Assembly (NCBI RefSeq): GCF_026340975.1
Contig: NZ_JAPEOS010000003.1
Location: forward strand, 1,488,001 to 1,552,000
Reading direction: 5' to 3'
DNA: 64,000 nucleotides
Source: Streptomyces sp. NBC_01214
GTDB lineage: Bacteria; Actinomycetota; Actinomycetes; Streptomycetales; Streptomycetaceae
The notes below the pieces were generated by a model. It ran no database searches. It had not been told where the DNA came from and saw nothing but the letters and a program-made list of their open reading frames with translations. The translations under genes and the position numbers were made by a program. Below are positions 25,498-33,873 of the stretch, in pieces; positions within the stretch are counted from its first letter, which is position 1, and every line of letters begins with the position of its first letter.

Positions 25498-27060
25498 GTG
25501 AGATCAGTGATCATTGAGCCCCGGGTCCCGCAACCGGTCTTACCCGCAGGGCTGTTCATCGCGGCGGTCGCCGCCGTCGGTGCGAGCGTGGCCGACCCGT
25601 GGTGGGGGATACCGGCGGTGGTCAGCGCCTACCTCGCCGGCCGCGGACCGGGGCCGGGCCGGAGCGCGGCCGTGGCCCTGGCCGTGGTGCTCGTGGCGGC
25701 CGTGCCCGCCGCGATCCTGGTGCCCGGGTGGCTTCCGTGGGCGACCCGGTTCGTACTGACGCTGCTCGCCGCGGCGGTGCTCCCGTGGTTCGCGGGCCGC
25801 TTCCGACGCCAGTACCGCGAACTGGTGCGCGCCGGGTGGGAGCGGGCCGCGCGGCTGGAACGGGAACGGTTCCTGCTCGCCGAACAGGCCCGACTGCGCG
25901 AACGGACCAGGATCGCGCAGGACATGCACGACCTCCTCGGCCACGAACTCAGTCTCGTCGCCCTGTCGGCGGGAGCGCTGCAGCTGGCCCCCGGCCTCCC
26001 CGAGGCCCACCGCACCGCCGCGCGGGACATCCGGTCCAGGGCGGGAGCCGCCGTGGACCGGCTCGGGGAGGTGATCGGGGTCCTGCGCGGACCCTCGGAC
26101 CCGGCGCCCGGGTCGGAGAGCGGATCGGAGAACGGGCTCGCCGGGATCGGGGGCCTGGTGGACCGGGCCGTCGGGGCGGGACTCGACGTCCGGCTGCGGG
26201 TGGAGGGGGAACCGGGGGCCGCGGCGCTGCCGCGGGCCGTCGACCGGGCCGCGTACCGCGTCGTCCAGGAGGCGCTGACGAACGTCGCCAAGCACGCGCC
26301 CGCTACCCGCGCCACGGTCGTCGTCCGGCACGGGGCGGGCACGGTGGGCACGGCGGACGGGGAAGACGGGTCGAACGGGTCGAACGGGTCGAACGGGTCG
26401 GACGGGTCGGACGGGTCGGACGGGGCGGGCCGGACCGAGGTCGTCGTGACGAACGGGCCGGTCCGCGGCCCGGCGCCCACCGCCCCGCCCTCGGGCGCCC
26501 CCGGCGCGACCCATCGACTCGGGCTCCTCGGCCTGGACGAACGGGTCCGGCTGGCCGGCGGCTCCTTCACCGCGGGCCCCGAGGGAGACGGCTTCGCCGT
26601 GCGCGCCGTGCTCCCGCACCGGCCCGGCGCGGCCCCGCCGCCTCCCGTCGAGCCTGCCCGCCCGCGCGTCGTACTGCCCCCGGAGCACCGCAGTGCCCGC
26701 CGCCGGCTGCGCCGTACCGCCGTCGCGGCCGTGCTGGTGCCGCTGTCCACCGCGGCCGTGCTCGTCCTCGGGGTGCGGGCCTGGGACACGGTGTCGGCCC
26801 GGCAGTCGGTCCTCGCCCCGCAGGACCACGTCCGGCTCAGCGTCGGACAGCCCCGCGCCGAGGTGGCGCCGTACCTGCCGGCACGACAGACGCCCCGCAG
26901 GCCGGTCGACCCCACCTCCGAACCGAGCGGTGCGACCTGCGAGTTCTACGTACAGACCGCCGACCCCTTCGACGACCGCTCGGGCGACATCTACCGGCTC
27001 TGCTTCCGCGCCGGCCGGCTCGTCTCCACCGACACCTTCACCGGGAGGGAAGTCCGATGA
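25498..27060 (+). CDS. NarL-type sensor histidine kinase with C-terminal membrane-anchored domain
   Basis: A protein of 520 residues. Four to five N-terminal membrane helices (about 10-105) are followed by a HisKA_3 dimerisation domain with H144 (AQDMHDLLGHELSL) and a HATPase domain (VQEALTNVAKHAPA N-box, HRLGLLGLDERVRLAGG G-box). Unusually, the ATP-binding domain contains a run of Gly-Ser-Asn/Asp repeats (about 290-310), and the protein continues into another membrane helix (AVAAVLVPLSTAAVLVLGV) and an outer C-terminal domain with two cysteines. TAGGGT seven bases before GTG 25498 suggests leaderless transcription. The stop overlaps the response regulator start (ATGA). Confidence 0.88.
   Translation: MRSVIIEPRVPQPVLPAGLFIAAVAAVGASVADPWWGIPAVVSAYLAGRGPGPGRSAAVALAVVLVAAVPAAILVPGWLPWATRFVLTLLAAAVLPWFAGRFRRQYRELVRAGWERAARLERERFLLAEQARLRERTRIAQDMHDLLGHELSLVALSAGALQLAPGLPEAHRTAARDIRSRAGAAVDRLGEVIGVLRGPSDPAPGSESGSENGLAGIGGLVDRAVGAGLDVRLRVEGEPGAAALPRAVDRAAYRVVQEALTNVAKHAPATRATVVVRHGAGTVGTADGEDGSNGSNGSNGSDGSDGSDGAGRTEVVVTNGPVRGPAPTAPPSGAPGATHRLGLLGLDERVRLAGGSFTAGPEGDGFAVRAVLPHRPGAAPPPPVEPARPRVVLPPEHRSARRRLRRTAVAAVLVPLSTAAVLVLGVRAWDTVSARQSVLAPQDHVRLSVGQPRAEVAPYLPARQTPRRPVDPTSEPSGATCEFYVQTADPFDDRSGDIYRLCFRAGRLVSTDTFTGREVR
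26368..26421 (+). repeat. 9-bp microsatellite inside the kinase ATP-binding domain
   Basis: Three copies of gggtcgaac followed by three of gggtcggac, perfectly tandem, encoding Gly-Ser-Asn three times then Gly-Ser-Asp three times. It falls between the N and G boxes, where the ATP lid lies. Being a multiple of three, copy-number change would lengthen or shorten the loop without breaking the frame. Confidence 0.9.
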
Positions 27061-27755
27061 TCCGGATCCTGATCGCCGACGACGAGCCGATGATCCGTGC
27101 GGGTGTCCGCGCCGTCCTCGCCACCGATCCGGGCATCACCGTCGTCGCCGAGGCCGCCGACGGCCACGAGGCGGTGCGGCTCGTGCAGCACCACCGCCCG
27201 GACGTCGCCGTACTGGACATCCGGATGCCGGGCACGGACGGCATCGCGGCCGCCGCCGAGATACGAAGGACCGTACCGGCGACGGGAGTCGTGATGCTGA
27301 CGACCTTCGGCGAGGACGACTACATCCTGCGCGCGCTCGGCGAGGGCGCCACCGGCTTCCTGATCAAGTCCGGCGATCCGGAGGAGCTACAGGCCGGTGT
27401 GCGGGCGGTCGCCGACGGCGCCGCCTACCTCTCACCGAAGGTCGCGGCCCGGGTCGTCGCCCATCTCGCGGCCGACGGCGCCGGCGCCCGGGCGGGCCGC
27501 CGCTCCGCGGCCCGCGCCCGCGTCGACGCCCTGACCGCGCGGGAACGGGACGTGCTGGGCCTCCTGGGCGGCGGGCTGTCCAACGGGCAGATCGCGCGCC
27601 GCCTGCACCTGGCCGAAGGAACGGTGAAGGCCCACGTCAGCTCGATCCTCGCCCGCCTCGGCGTCGACAACCGGGCCGCGGCGGCGGTGGTCGCCCACGA
27701 GGCCGGCGCGGTCCCGGCGCCGCCCGTGGGCCGGGCTCCGTACGAGGAGCGCTGA
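27057..27755 (+). CDS. NarL/FixJ (LuxR-type) response regulator
   Basis: A protein of 232 residues. The receiver domain (1-120) has the phospho-acceptor D54 (VAVLDIRMPGTDG), acidic pair D9/E10, T82 and K104. The LuxR helix-turn-helix is at about 160-220 (LTARERDVLGLLGGGLSNGQ, then LHLAEGTVKAHVSSIL). The start overlaps the kinase stop by four bases, so it is the cognate partner. The linker is rich in Ala, Gly and Arg. Targets are unknown. Its 3' third is overlapped in antisense by the PAP2 reading frame. Confidence 0.93.
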   Translation: MIRILIADDEPMIRAGVRAVLATDPGITVVAEAADGHEAVRLVQHHRPDVAVLDIRMPGTDGIAAAAEIRRTVPATGVVMLTTFGEDDYILRALGEGATGFLIKSGDPEELQAGVRAVADGAAYLSPKVAARVVAHLAADGAGARAGRRSAARARVDALTARERDVLGLLGGGLSNGQIARRLHLAEGTVKAHVSSILARLGVDNRAAAAVVAHEAGAVPAPPVGRAPYEER

Positions 27756-28436
27756 CGCCGCGCGTCCGGCAGCGGGCAGCAGGAGGATCCGTACGGTGAG
27801 CACGGCGCCCGCCCCGAGCGCCCCGCCCGCCAGGACGTCGTGCGGATAGTGCACGCCGACCAGGACCCGCAGCAGGGCGGCGGCCACGGCCACCGGCAGG
27901 GCCAGGGCCGCCAGCCGGGGACGTACCAGCGTCACCCCGACCGCCAGCGCGGCGGCGAGGGTGGCGTGATTGCTCGGGAACGACCAGTCGCCGGGCGCGG
28001 GACACGGCCGGGCCGCCAGGGCCCCGGCCACGGCCCGGCACGGCCGTTCCTCGTCGACCAGGAGCTTCAGCGCCTCGCTGAGCGCGTAGGCGGCCACGGT
28101 CCCGGCGGCCGCCAGGGCCACCCCGGCCAGGCCCGGCGCATCGCGGCGCCGCAAGGAGTACAGGCCCGCCGCGAGCAGCAGCAGGGCCAGGAGCACCAGG
28201 GTGCCCTCGCTCGCCGCCTCCAGTGCCGTGCCGGCCCAGGCGGGCCGGTCGCCCGCCACGCTCCCGGCGAGTGACCGGTAGGCCGTCGCCGAGGCGCCCT
28301 CCGTGACGCGTACCGGCTCGTTCGTACCCAGCGCGCCGCCGGGCGCCGCCCAGGCGACGGCCGCGGCGCCCGCCCCGGCCGTCACGCCGGCGAGCGGCAG
28401 CCGTCGGGCCCATCCGTATCGGGTGTTCGATTTCAT
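27432..28436 (-). CDS. PAP2-type membrane phosphatase
   Basis: The protein is 334 residues if read to its stop. The PAP2 motifs are complete: KLLVDEERP (KxxxxxxRP), FPSNHATL (PSNH) and RVLVGVHYPHD (SR-type xxxxxHxxxD with R). There are about five or six membrane helices within residues 15-230. Such enzymes remove phosphate from phosphatidic acid or polyprenyl pyrophosphate. The recognisable domain ends near residue 230 (VRILLLPAAGR), just before the convergent response regulator stop. The frame then runs on for 324 bases antisense to that gene. The tail is low-complexity and looks like non-natural sequence, suggesting a lost stop codon. Confidence 0.82.
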   Translation of the reverse strand: MKSNTRYGWARRLPLAGVTAGAGAAAVAWAAPGGALGTNEPVRVTEGASATAYRSLAGSVAGDRPAWAGTALEAASEGTLVLLALLLLAAGLYSLRRRDAPGLAGVALAAAGTVAAYALSEALKLLVDEERPCRAVAGALAARPCPAPGDWSFPSNHATLAAALAVGVTLVRPRLAALALPVAVAAALLRVLVGVHYPHDVLAGGALGAGAVLTVRILLLPAAGRAASALLVRSPAHGRRRDRAGLVGDHRRRGPVVDAEAGEDRADVGLHRSFGQVQAARDLPVGQPAAQEAQHVPFPRGQGVDAGAGRGAAARPGAGAVGREMGDDPGRDLR

Positions 28437-28696
28437 GGGCCCGACCGTAGGAATGCCGGGGCCCGTCCGCCCCGGCCGAACGGCCGGCCCGGACCCCGAC
28501 GAACGTCGGGTTGCGACGTCCGCCGTTCCGTGCGTGACGAGCGGGCGGCGGGTGCGCGGCGGTCCCGGCGGGGACGCTCCGGACGCTGCCGGGCAGGTTC
28601 GGGGGCACGATGAGAGGAAGCCGTGCGCCTCGGACCGCCCCAGGGCGGGTGGCGGCGGGCGGCGCAGGGCCGACGATGCCGGAAGGAGCGTCGCCG

Positions 28697-30796
28697 ATGA
28701 GTGCGATCGACGGGGCGGGGACCGGTGGGATCAGACCCGGCATGGCCGGGGTCTCCCCGCCGAGCGGTTTGCTCGACGTCCTGAACGTCGCGGCGGTCGT
28801 CCTCGACTCCGAAGGACGGGTCGCGCTGTGGAGCCCGCAGGCCGAGCAGCTGTTCGGCTGGACGGCGGCGGAGGCACTCGGCCGACCCGCTGCCCGGCTG
28901 CTGGCCGCCAACGACCACGTGGGCCTGGTCACGGAGCTGTTCGCGCGCGTCATGGGCGGCGCCGGGGACTGGGCGGGGGCGTTCCCGGTGCGGCGCAGGG
29001 ACGGCACCACGCGCCTGGTGGAGTTCCGCAACATGCGGCTGCTCGACGAGCACGGCGACATGTACGCCCTGGGCATCGCGACCGACCGGACCCGGCTGCG
29101 CCAGCTGGAGCGGGACCTCGCCCTGTCCGCGCGCCTGGTGGCCCAGTCCCCGATCGGCCTCGCGGTCCTGGACACCGAGCTGCGGTACGTGCTCGTCAAC
29201 CCGACGCTGGAGCGGATCAACGGGCTGCCCGCCGAAGACCACATCGGCCGGGGGGTCCGCGAGGCGTTGGCCTTCCTCGACGACGCGGAGGCCGCCGAGT
29301 CGGCGATGCGCCAGGTCCTGGCCACCGGAACGCCGCTGCTCGAACAGTTCACGGCCGGCCGCACCCACGGCGGCGACCGCACCGAACACGCCTGGTCGGT
29401 GTCGTACTACCGGCTGGAGGACGCCACCGGCCGGGTACTGGGCCTCGCCACCTCCGTGGTCGACGTCACCCAGAGTCACCGGGCGGCCATCGAGATCGCC
29501 CGCAGCCGCCGCCGCCTCGCCCTCATCGCGGACGCCACCGTCCGCATCGGCACCACCCTCGACCTCGACCAGACCGCCCGCGAGCTCGCCGACGTCGTCG
29601 TGCCCGAGCTCGCGGACATCGCCGCCGTCGACATCCTCGACTCCGTCCTCGAAGGCCGGCCGACCCTGAGGTCCTCCGCCCACGAGCCGGCGGTGTTCCG
29701 GGCGCTGGCCCTCGCGGCCGCCTACCCCAGCGACGCCGTCCGCGCCGCCGACCCGCCCGGGGACATCGCCCGCTACGCCGCGGACCGGCTGGTCACCCAG
29801 TCCGTGACGACCGGCCACCCGGTCCTCGTCGCGCACGTACAGGCCCAGGACATCTCGCGCATCGCCCGCGACAGCACCGCCGCCGACCTCCTGAGCCGCG
29901 CCGGCCTGCGCTCCTACCTGGCCGTTCCGCTGATCGCCCGCGGCGAGGTCCTCGGCGCGCTCGACCTCAAACGCACCCGCAACCCGCTGCCGTTCAACGA
30001 CGACGACATCGTGCTGGCCGGCGAACTCGCCGCCCGCGCCGCCGTGTGCATCGACAACGCCCGCTGGTACCGCAACGCGCACCACACCGCCCTCGCCCTC
30101 CAGCACCACCTCCTGCCGCACCACCCGCCGCCCACGCCCGGCCTGGAAGTCGCCTACCGCTACCGGCCCGCCGCGGCCAGCAGCGAGATCGGGGGCGACT
30201 GGTTCGACGCCATCGCCGGACCGGACGACACCACCGTCCTCGTGGTCGGAGACGTCATGGGCAGCGGCATCAACGCCGCGGCCAGCATGGGGCAACTGCG
30301 CACGGCGACCCGCACCCTCGCCGAACTCGCCCTCGACCCGCCCCAGGTGCTCCACCAGCTGGACCACACCACCGCCGCACTGGAGGAGACCATCGCCACG
30401 TGCGTCTACGTCGTCTACGACCCGCACGAGGCCCGGTGCCGGGTCGCCCTCGCCGGACACTTGCCCCCCGTCCTCATCCGCTCCGGCCGGCGGCCCCGAC
30501 TGCTCGACCTGCCCACCGGCGCACCGCTCGGCGTGGGCGGCATCCCCTTCCAGTCCACCACCATCGCCATGGACCCCGGCGACCAGCTCGTCCTCTACAC
30601 CGACGGCCTGGTCGAAACCCGCGACCAGCCCATCGACGAACGCCTCGACCTCCTGCTGACCCTGCTCGCCGACACCGGACGTCCACTGGAGGAGACCTGC
30701 GACCGCCTCCTGGACTCCCTGCGCCGCACGGACGACCACGACGACGTCGCCCTGGTCATCGCCCGTGCACGACCCCTGCCGACGGGCTCCGCCTAG
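28697..30796 (+). CDS. PAS-PAS-GAF-SpoIIE (PP2C) phosphatase
   Basis: A protein of 699 residues; ATG 28697 has GGAAGGAG eight bases upstream. Two PAS domains (about 25-135 and 140-262; VLDSEGRVALWSPQAEQLFG and VLDTELRYVLVNPTLERI), a GAF domain (about 275-460) and a C-terminal SpoIIE/PP2C phosphatase (about 468-690) with the metal site GGDWFDAI, GDVMGSGINAA and YTDGLVETR. Such proteins dephosphorylate anti-anti-sigma factors and so control partner-switching sigma pathways. No anti-sigma gene is adjacent. The PAS and GAF domains would receive small-molecule or redox signals. Confidence 0.93.
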   Translation: MSAIDGAGTGGIRPGMAGVSPPSGLLDVLNVAAVVLDSEGRVALWSPQAEQLFGWTAAEALGRPAARLLAANDHVGLVTELFARVMGGAGDWAGAFPVRRRDGTTRLVEFRNMRLLDEHGDMYALGIATDRTRLRQLERDLALSARLVAQSPIGLAVLDTELRYVLVNPTLERINGLPAEDHIGRGVREALAFLDDAEAAESAMRQVLATGTPLLEQFTAGRTHGGDRTEHAWSVSYYRLEDATGRVLGLATSVVDVTQSHRAAIEIARSRRRLALIADATVRIGTTLDLDQTARELADVVVPELADIAAVDILDSVLEGRPTLRSSAHEPAVFRALALAAAYPSDAVRAADPPGDIARYAADRLVTQSVTTGHPVLVAHVQAQDISRIARDSTAADLLSRAGLRSYLAVPLIARGEVLGALDLKRTRNPLPFNDDDIVLAGELAARAAVCIDNARWYRNAHHTALALQHHLLPHHPPPTPGLEVAYRYRPAAASSEIGGDWFDAIAGPDDTTVLVVGDVMGSGINAAASMGQLRTATRTLAELALDPPQVLHQLDHTTAALEETIATCVYVVYDPHEARCRVALAGHLPPVLIRSGRRPRLLDLPTGAPLGVGGIPFQSTTIAMDPGDQLVLYTDGLVETRDQPIDERLDLLLTLLADTGRPLEETCDRLLDSLRRTDDHDDVALVIARARPLPTGSA

Positions 30797-30856
30797 GCCA
30801 TTCCTTACGGATCTTGCTGCACGAACCCGGCCCGGCCGACTGTTATCGTCCGAGGT

Positions 30857-31381
30857 ATGCCCGAGCTCATAGCCCCCACCCCCCACCTGCACGCTTCCTG
30901 GCTCGCCGCGCAGCGGGAATGGGGACCGGACGCCCACCTGGACGGCGCCGGGCTCGGCTCCGACGACGACGTGGACACCCCGGAGGGCTTCGCGGCCTGG
31001 GCGGAGCGACTGCGCAGGCAGTCGGACCGCACCCTGCCGGTCGACCACGGCCGGGTCCACGCGACGTACTGGTGGATCGCCGAGGGCGACACGTACTTGG
31101 GCGCGATCGACCTGCGGCACTACCTGAACGGCTTCCTCCTCGACGCGGGCGGCCACATCGGCTACAGCGTCAGGCCCTCGGCGCGCCGTCGGGGGCTGGC
31201 CACCTGGGCCCTGGCGGCGGTCCTGCACGAGGCGCGCGTCCTGGGGATGGACCGGGTCCTGCTGACCTGCGACCCGGACAACGAGGCGTCGGTCCGCACG
31301 ATCGAGGGCAACGGCGGGGTGCTGGAGGACGTCCGCGAAACCCTGATCGGCCCCAAGCGGCGCTACTGGATCGACCTCTAG
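30857..31381 (+). CDS. GNAT-family N-acetyltransferase
   Basis: A protein of 174 residues. The acetyl-CoA-binding segment is GGHIGYSVRPSARRRGLATW with the R/Q-x-x-G-x-A pattern, followed by VLLTCDPDNEASVRTIEGNG, where the conserved Asn of the family lies. The acceptor is unknown; members of this sequence type act on small molecules or protein N-termini. TATCGT lies seven bases before the ATG, suggesting a leaderless transcript. It is a single gene after the PP2C gene. Confidence 0.9.
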   Translation: MPELIAPTPHLHASWLAAQREWGPDAHLDGAGLGSDDDVDTPEGFAAWAERLRRQSDRTLPVDHGRVHATYWWIAEGDTYLGAIDLRHYLNGFLLDAGGHIGYSVRPSARRRGLATWALAAVLHEARVLGMDRVLLTCDPDNEASVRTIEGNGGVLEDVRETLIGPKRRYWIDL

Positions 31382-31467
31382 AGGGGCGTCTTGCCGATCA
31401 TGGCGGGCTCGCGGCGGCCCCGTGTCGTTCCGCTGCCGTACGTCCGCGGTGGGTCGATAGTGGGACG

Positions 31468-32259
31468 GTGAGCGAGAAGCCGGAGGGACCCGGGCCCGGC
31501 GGTGCCCAAGACGGCACCGCCTGGTCCGGACGTGAAGGGGCGCGGGCATTCGCGGCGGTGGAGGCGGCCACGGACTGGCTGCTCGGGTATCCGTTCGTCT
31601 TCCGGGCCCTGGCCCGCCGGATCGGTGCCGGCGAGGTCCTGGTGGACTACGGGTGCGGGCCGGGCAAGGTGGCCGACGCGGCGGCCCGGCAGCTGGGGGC
31701 GAGGGTGCTGGCGGTGGACACCTCCCCGCAGATGCTGGCGCTGGCCCGCGGCTCGGCGACCGCGGTGGCCGAGTACCACCTGGTCGAGGCCGGACGCGTG
31801 ACCGGCCTGCCGGACGGCTGCGCCGACGCGGTGATGTGCAACCACGTACTCGCCTCGCTGCCGACCGAGGAGGCCGTGCTCGGCGTGTTCACCGAGATCC
31901 GCCGGCTCCTGCGCCCGGGCGCCCCGTTCGTACTGCTGGCCACCGATCCCGCGTGCAGCGGAACGGAGTACGCCTCGCTGCGCATCGGCGACCCGGGCGG
32001 GGCGTACGGGCCGGGCGAGGAGCTGACCGTACGGCTCCGGCGCACGGACGGAACCTGGCAGGACGTACGCAACCACGCGTGGCCCGTCGCGGTCCTCCCG
32101 CCCCTGCTGGAGCGCGCGGGATTCCGGGACGTCGTCCAGCACCGGCCCACCGTCGACGAGGCACTGTCCGTGGCCGACGCGGACTTCGCGGCCGGTCGCG
32201 CGTGGTCGGCGGAGCGGGCGCGACCGCCGCTGGTGATCACGACAGCGCTCGCGGCCTGA
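31468..32259 (+). CDS. class I SAM-dependent methyltransferase
   Basis: A protein of 263 residues from GTG 31468, six bases after GATAGT (likely leaderless). Motif I is VLVDYGCGPGKVADAAARQL, followed by VLAVDTSPQMLALARG. The later motif ADAVMCNHVLASL and RLLRPGAPFVLLATDP are typical of Methyltransf_11/25 proteins. The C-terminus holds a small substrate cap. No biosynthetic neighbours are present, so the acceptor is unknown. Confidence 0.88.
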   Translation: MSEKPEGPGPGGAQDGTAWSGREGARAFAAVEAATDWLLGYPFVFRALARRIGAGEVLVDYGCGPGKVADAAARQLGARVLAVDTSPQMLALARGSATAVAEYHLVEAGRVTGLPDGCADAVMCNHVLASLPTEEAVLGVFTEIRRLLRPGAPFVLLATDPACSGTEYASLRIGDPGGAYGPGEELTVRLRRTDGTWQDVRNHAWPVAVLPPLLERAGFRDVVQHRPTVDEALSVADADFAAGRAWSAERARPPLVITTALAA

Positions 32260-32331
32260 TCGGACGGACCGCAGCGATCCCGATGCGGCCCGTCCGCCGC
32301 GCAGGATGCACCCCGGTGTTAAGGTCGCGCC

Positions 32332-32736
32332 ATGTCGTCCAAGGTCGAAATAGACGTGGTGACCGCGGAGTTCTTCGGCGCCTTCGACAACCGGGGCGGC
32401 AAGGCCGCCGATCTGGACCGGATCCGTCGACTGGTCCTGCCGGGCGGAGTGATCACCATGACCGGCCCGCAGTTCACGGTCTGGACCGTGGACGAATTCA
32501 TCGAGCCGCGCCGCGTGTTGCTGGCCGCCGGCGGACGACTGGCCGAGTTCTCCGAGTGGGAGACCTCCGAACGGACCGAGATCGCCGGCGACATCGCGTC
32601 GCGGTTTGGCGAGTACCGCAAGTCCGGGCTCCTGGACGGCAAGCCGTTCGAGGGGGCGGGCACCAAGACCATCCAGTTCGTCCGCACCCCGGACGGCTGG
32701 CGGATCGCGGCCTTCGCCTGGTACGACCAGCCCTGA
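32332..32736 (+). CDS. small NTF2/SnoaL-like protein
   Basis: A protein of 134 residues. It has an N-terminal helix (VVTAEFFGAFDNRGGKAADL), then a cone of beta strands ending FVRTPDGWRIAAFAWYDQ, the pattern of DUF4440/NTF2-like proteins. Family members are isomerases, hydrolases or ligand-binding proteins, so function cannot be assigned. TAAGGT lies six bases before the ATG at 32332, consistent with leaderless transcription. It is a single gene. Confidence 0.8.
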   Translation: MSSKVEIDVVTAEFFGAFDNRGGKAADLDRIRRLVLPGGVITMTGPQFTVWTVDEFIEPRRVLLAAGGRLAEFSEWETSERTEIAGDIASRFGEYRKSGLLDGKPFEGAGTKTIQFVRTPDGWRIAAFAWYDQP

Positions 32737-32830
32737 TCACAGCCGGCCGGCAGCCCCGGCCCCGGCCCACCGCGGGCCGCCGGTCGCAAGGCGCGTTCGA
32801 ACGCAGGGCCGTTGGTACATTGGGCCGATC

Positions 32831-33790
32831 ATGGTGCGCGTGGGAGTTCTCGGTCCGCCGGACGTCCCGGTCGGTGGGGAGTCCGTAGTGATCGGACAGC
32901 GACGGCAGTGGACCGTCCTGTGCCCCTTCCTCGCGGCCCGCGGACGGAGCGTACCCGCCGACCGGCTCATCGAGGCCGTATGGACCGATGCCCGCCGGCC
33001 ACGCCGCGCACGTCCCTGCACTCCTACGTCTCCAACCTGCTGGGCGCCCTGGAACCGGCCCGGCCGGCCCGTACCGCGCCCCAGGTCCTGGTCAGCAGCC
33101 CGCAGGGCCCGGTAGCTCCCGCCCCCGGAGGCGAGCCCACTGCTCGACGAGGCGCTCGGACTGTGGCGGGGAGAGGGAGGCCTACGGTGAGTGGGGGCCG
33201 CACCCGTGGGCGGGCGCCGAGATCGTACGTCTCGACGAACTGCGGCTGATGGCACAGGAACTGGCGAGGGAGCGCGGCCTCGGCGCGGGCCGGCCCCACG
33301 ACGTCGTACCGGCCGGGCAGGCGCACGTACGCCGTCATCCGCTGCGCGAAGAGGGCTGGCGGCTCCTCGCCCCCGGCCTGTGGGCGACCGGCCGCCAGGG
33401 GGACGCGCTGTCCGCGCTGCGGCGCGCGGCGGCCGTCTGCGTCGAAGAGCTCGGGCTGGATCCCGGTACCCGGCTGGTCGAGCTGGAACGGGCGCTCCTC
33501 TCCCGGGACCCGAAGGTGCTGTCGACCGCGGTCCCGTCGCCCGGGCCGGGCGGCGCCGTCGCGCTCCTCGAACCGCCCGCCGCCGCCGAGCCGAGCGTGC
33601 CCGCGCACCCTGCAGCGCGGCCGGCGCAGACGCGTTCCGCCCCACCCCTTCGTCGGGCGCGAGCGCGAGCTGGACGTACTGGAGCGGGCGGCGCGCGCCG
33701 GCATGCACGGTGGGGCCCTGGCCTCCACCTCCCTGCGGGCACGGGACCGGACGGCCTACGGGGCTCCCCGGGTAACCGTGCGGCACCGCA
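32831..33790 (+). pseudogene. AfsR/SARP-type transcriptional regulator, decayed
   Basis: It starts well (MVRVGVLGPPDVPVGGESVV and RSVPADRLIEAVWTD, the OmpR-like SARP DNA-binding domain) but shifts frame near 32990, where LHSYVSNLLGALEPA continues in a different frame. It shifts twice more in the 33110-33185 region before the bacterial transcription activation domain (LRLMAQELARERGLG to LDPGTRLVELERALL). A last fragment VGRERELDVLERA of the ATPase domain is cut before the P-loop. Normal AfsR-type proteins exceed 600 residues. Such regulators usually control antibiotic clusters, so this may be a relic of a lost cluster. Confidence 0.8.
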
Positions 33791-33873
33791 TGCCAAGTCG
33801 ATGCCGAGCCGGTGTCAACGCCCCGGAGCCATCATGGACCGGCACCCATCACTTTCCAAGGAGAGTCCTCAGC

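Noticed and set aside
28433..31549. Open frame of about 1000 codons antisense to the SpoIIE phosphatase and acetyltransferase
   Set aside because: No motifs and antisense to genes with clear PAS, GAF, PP2C and GNAT signatures.
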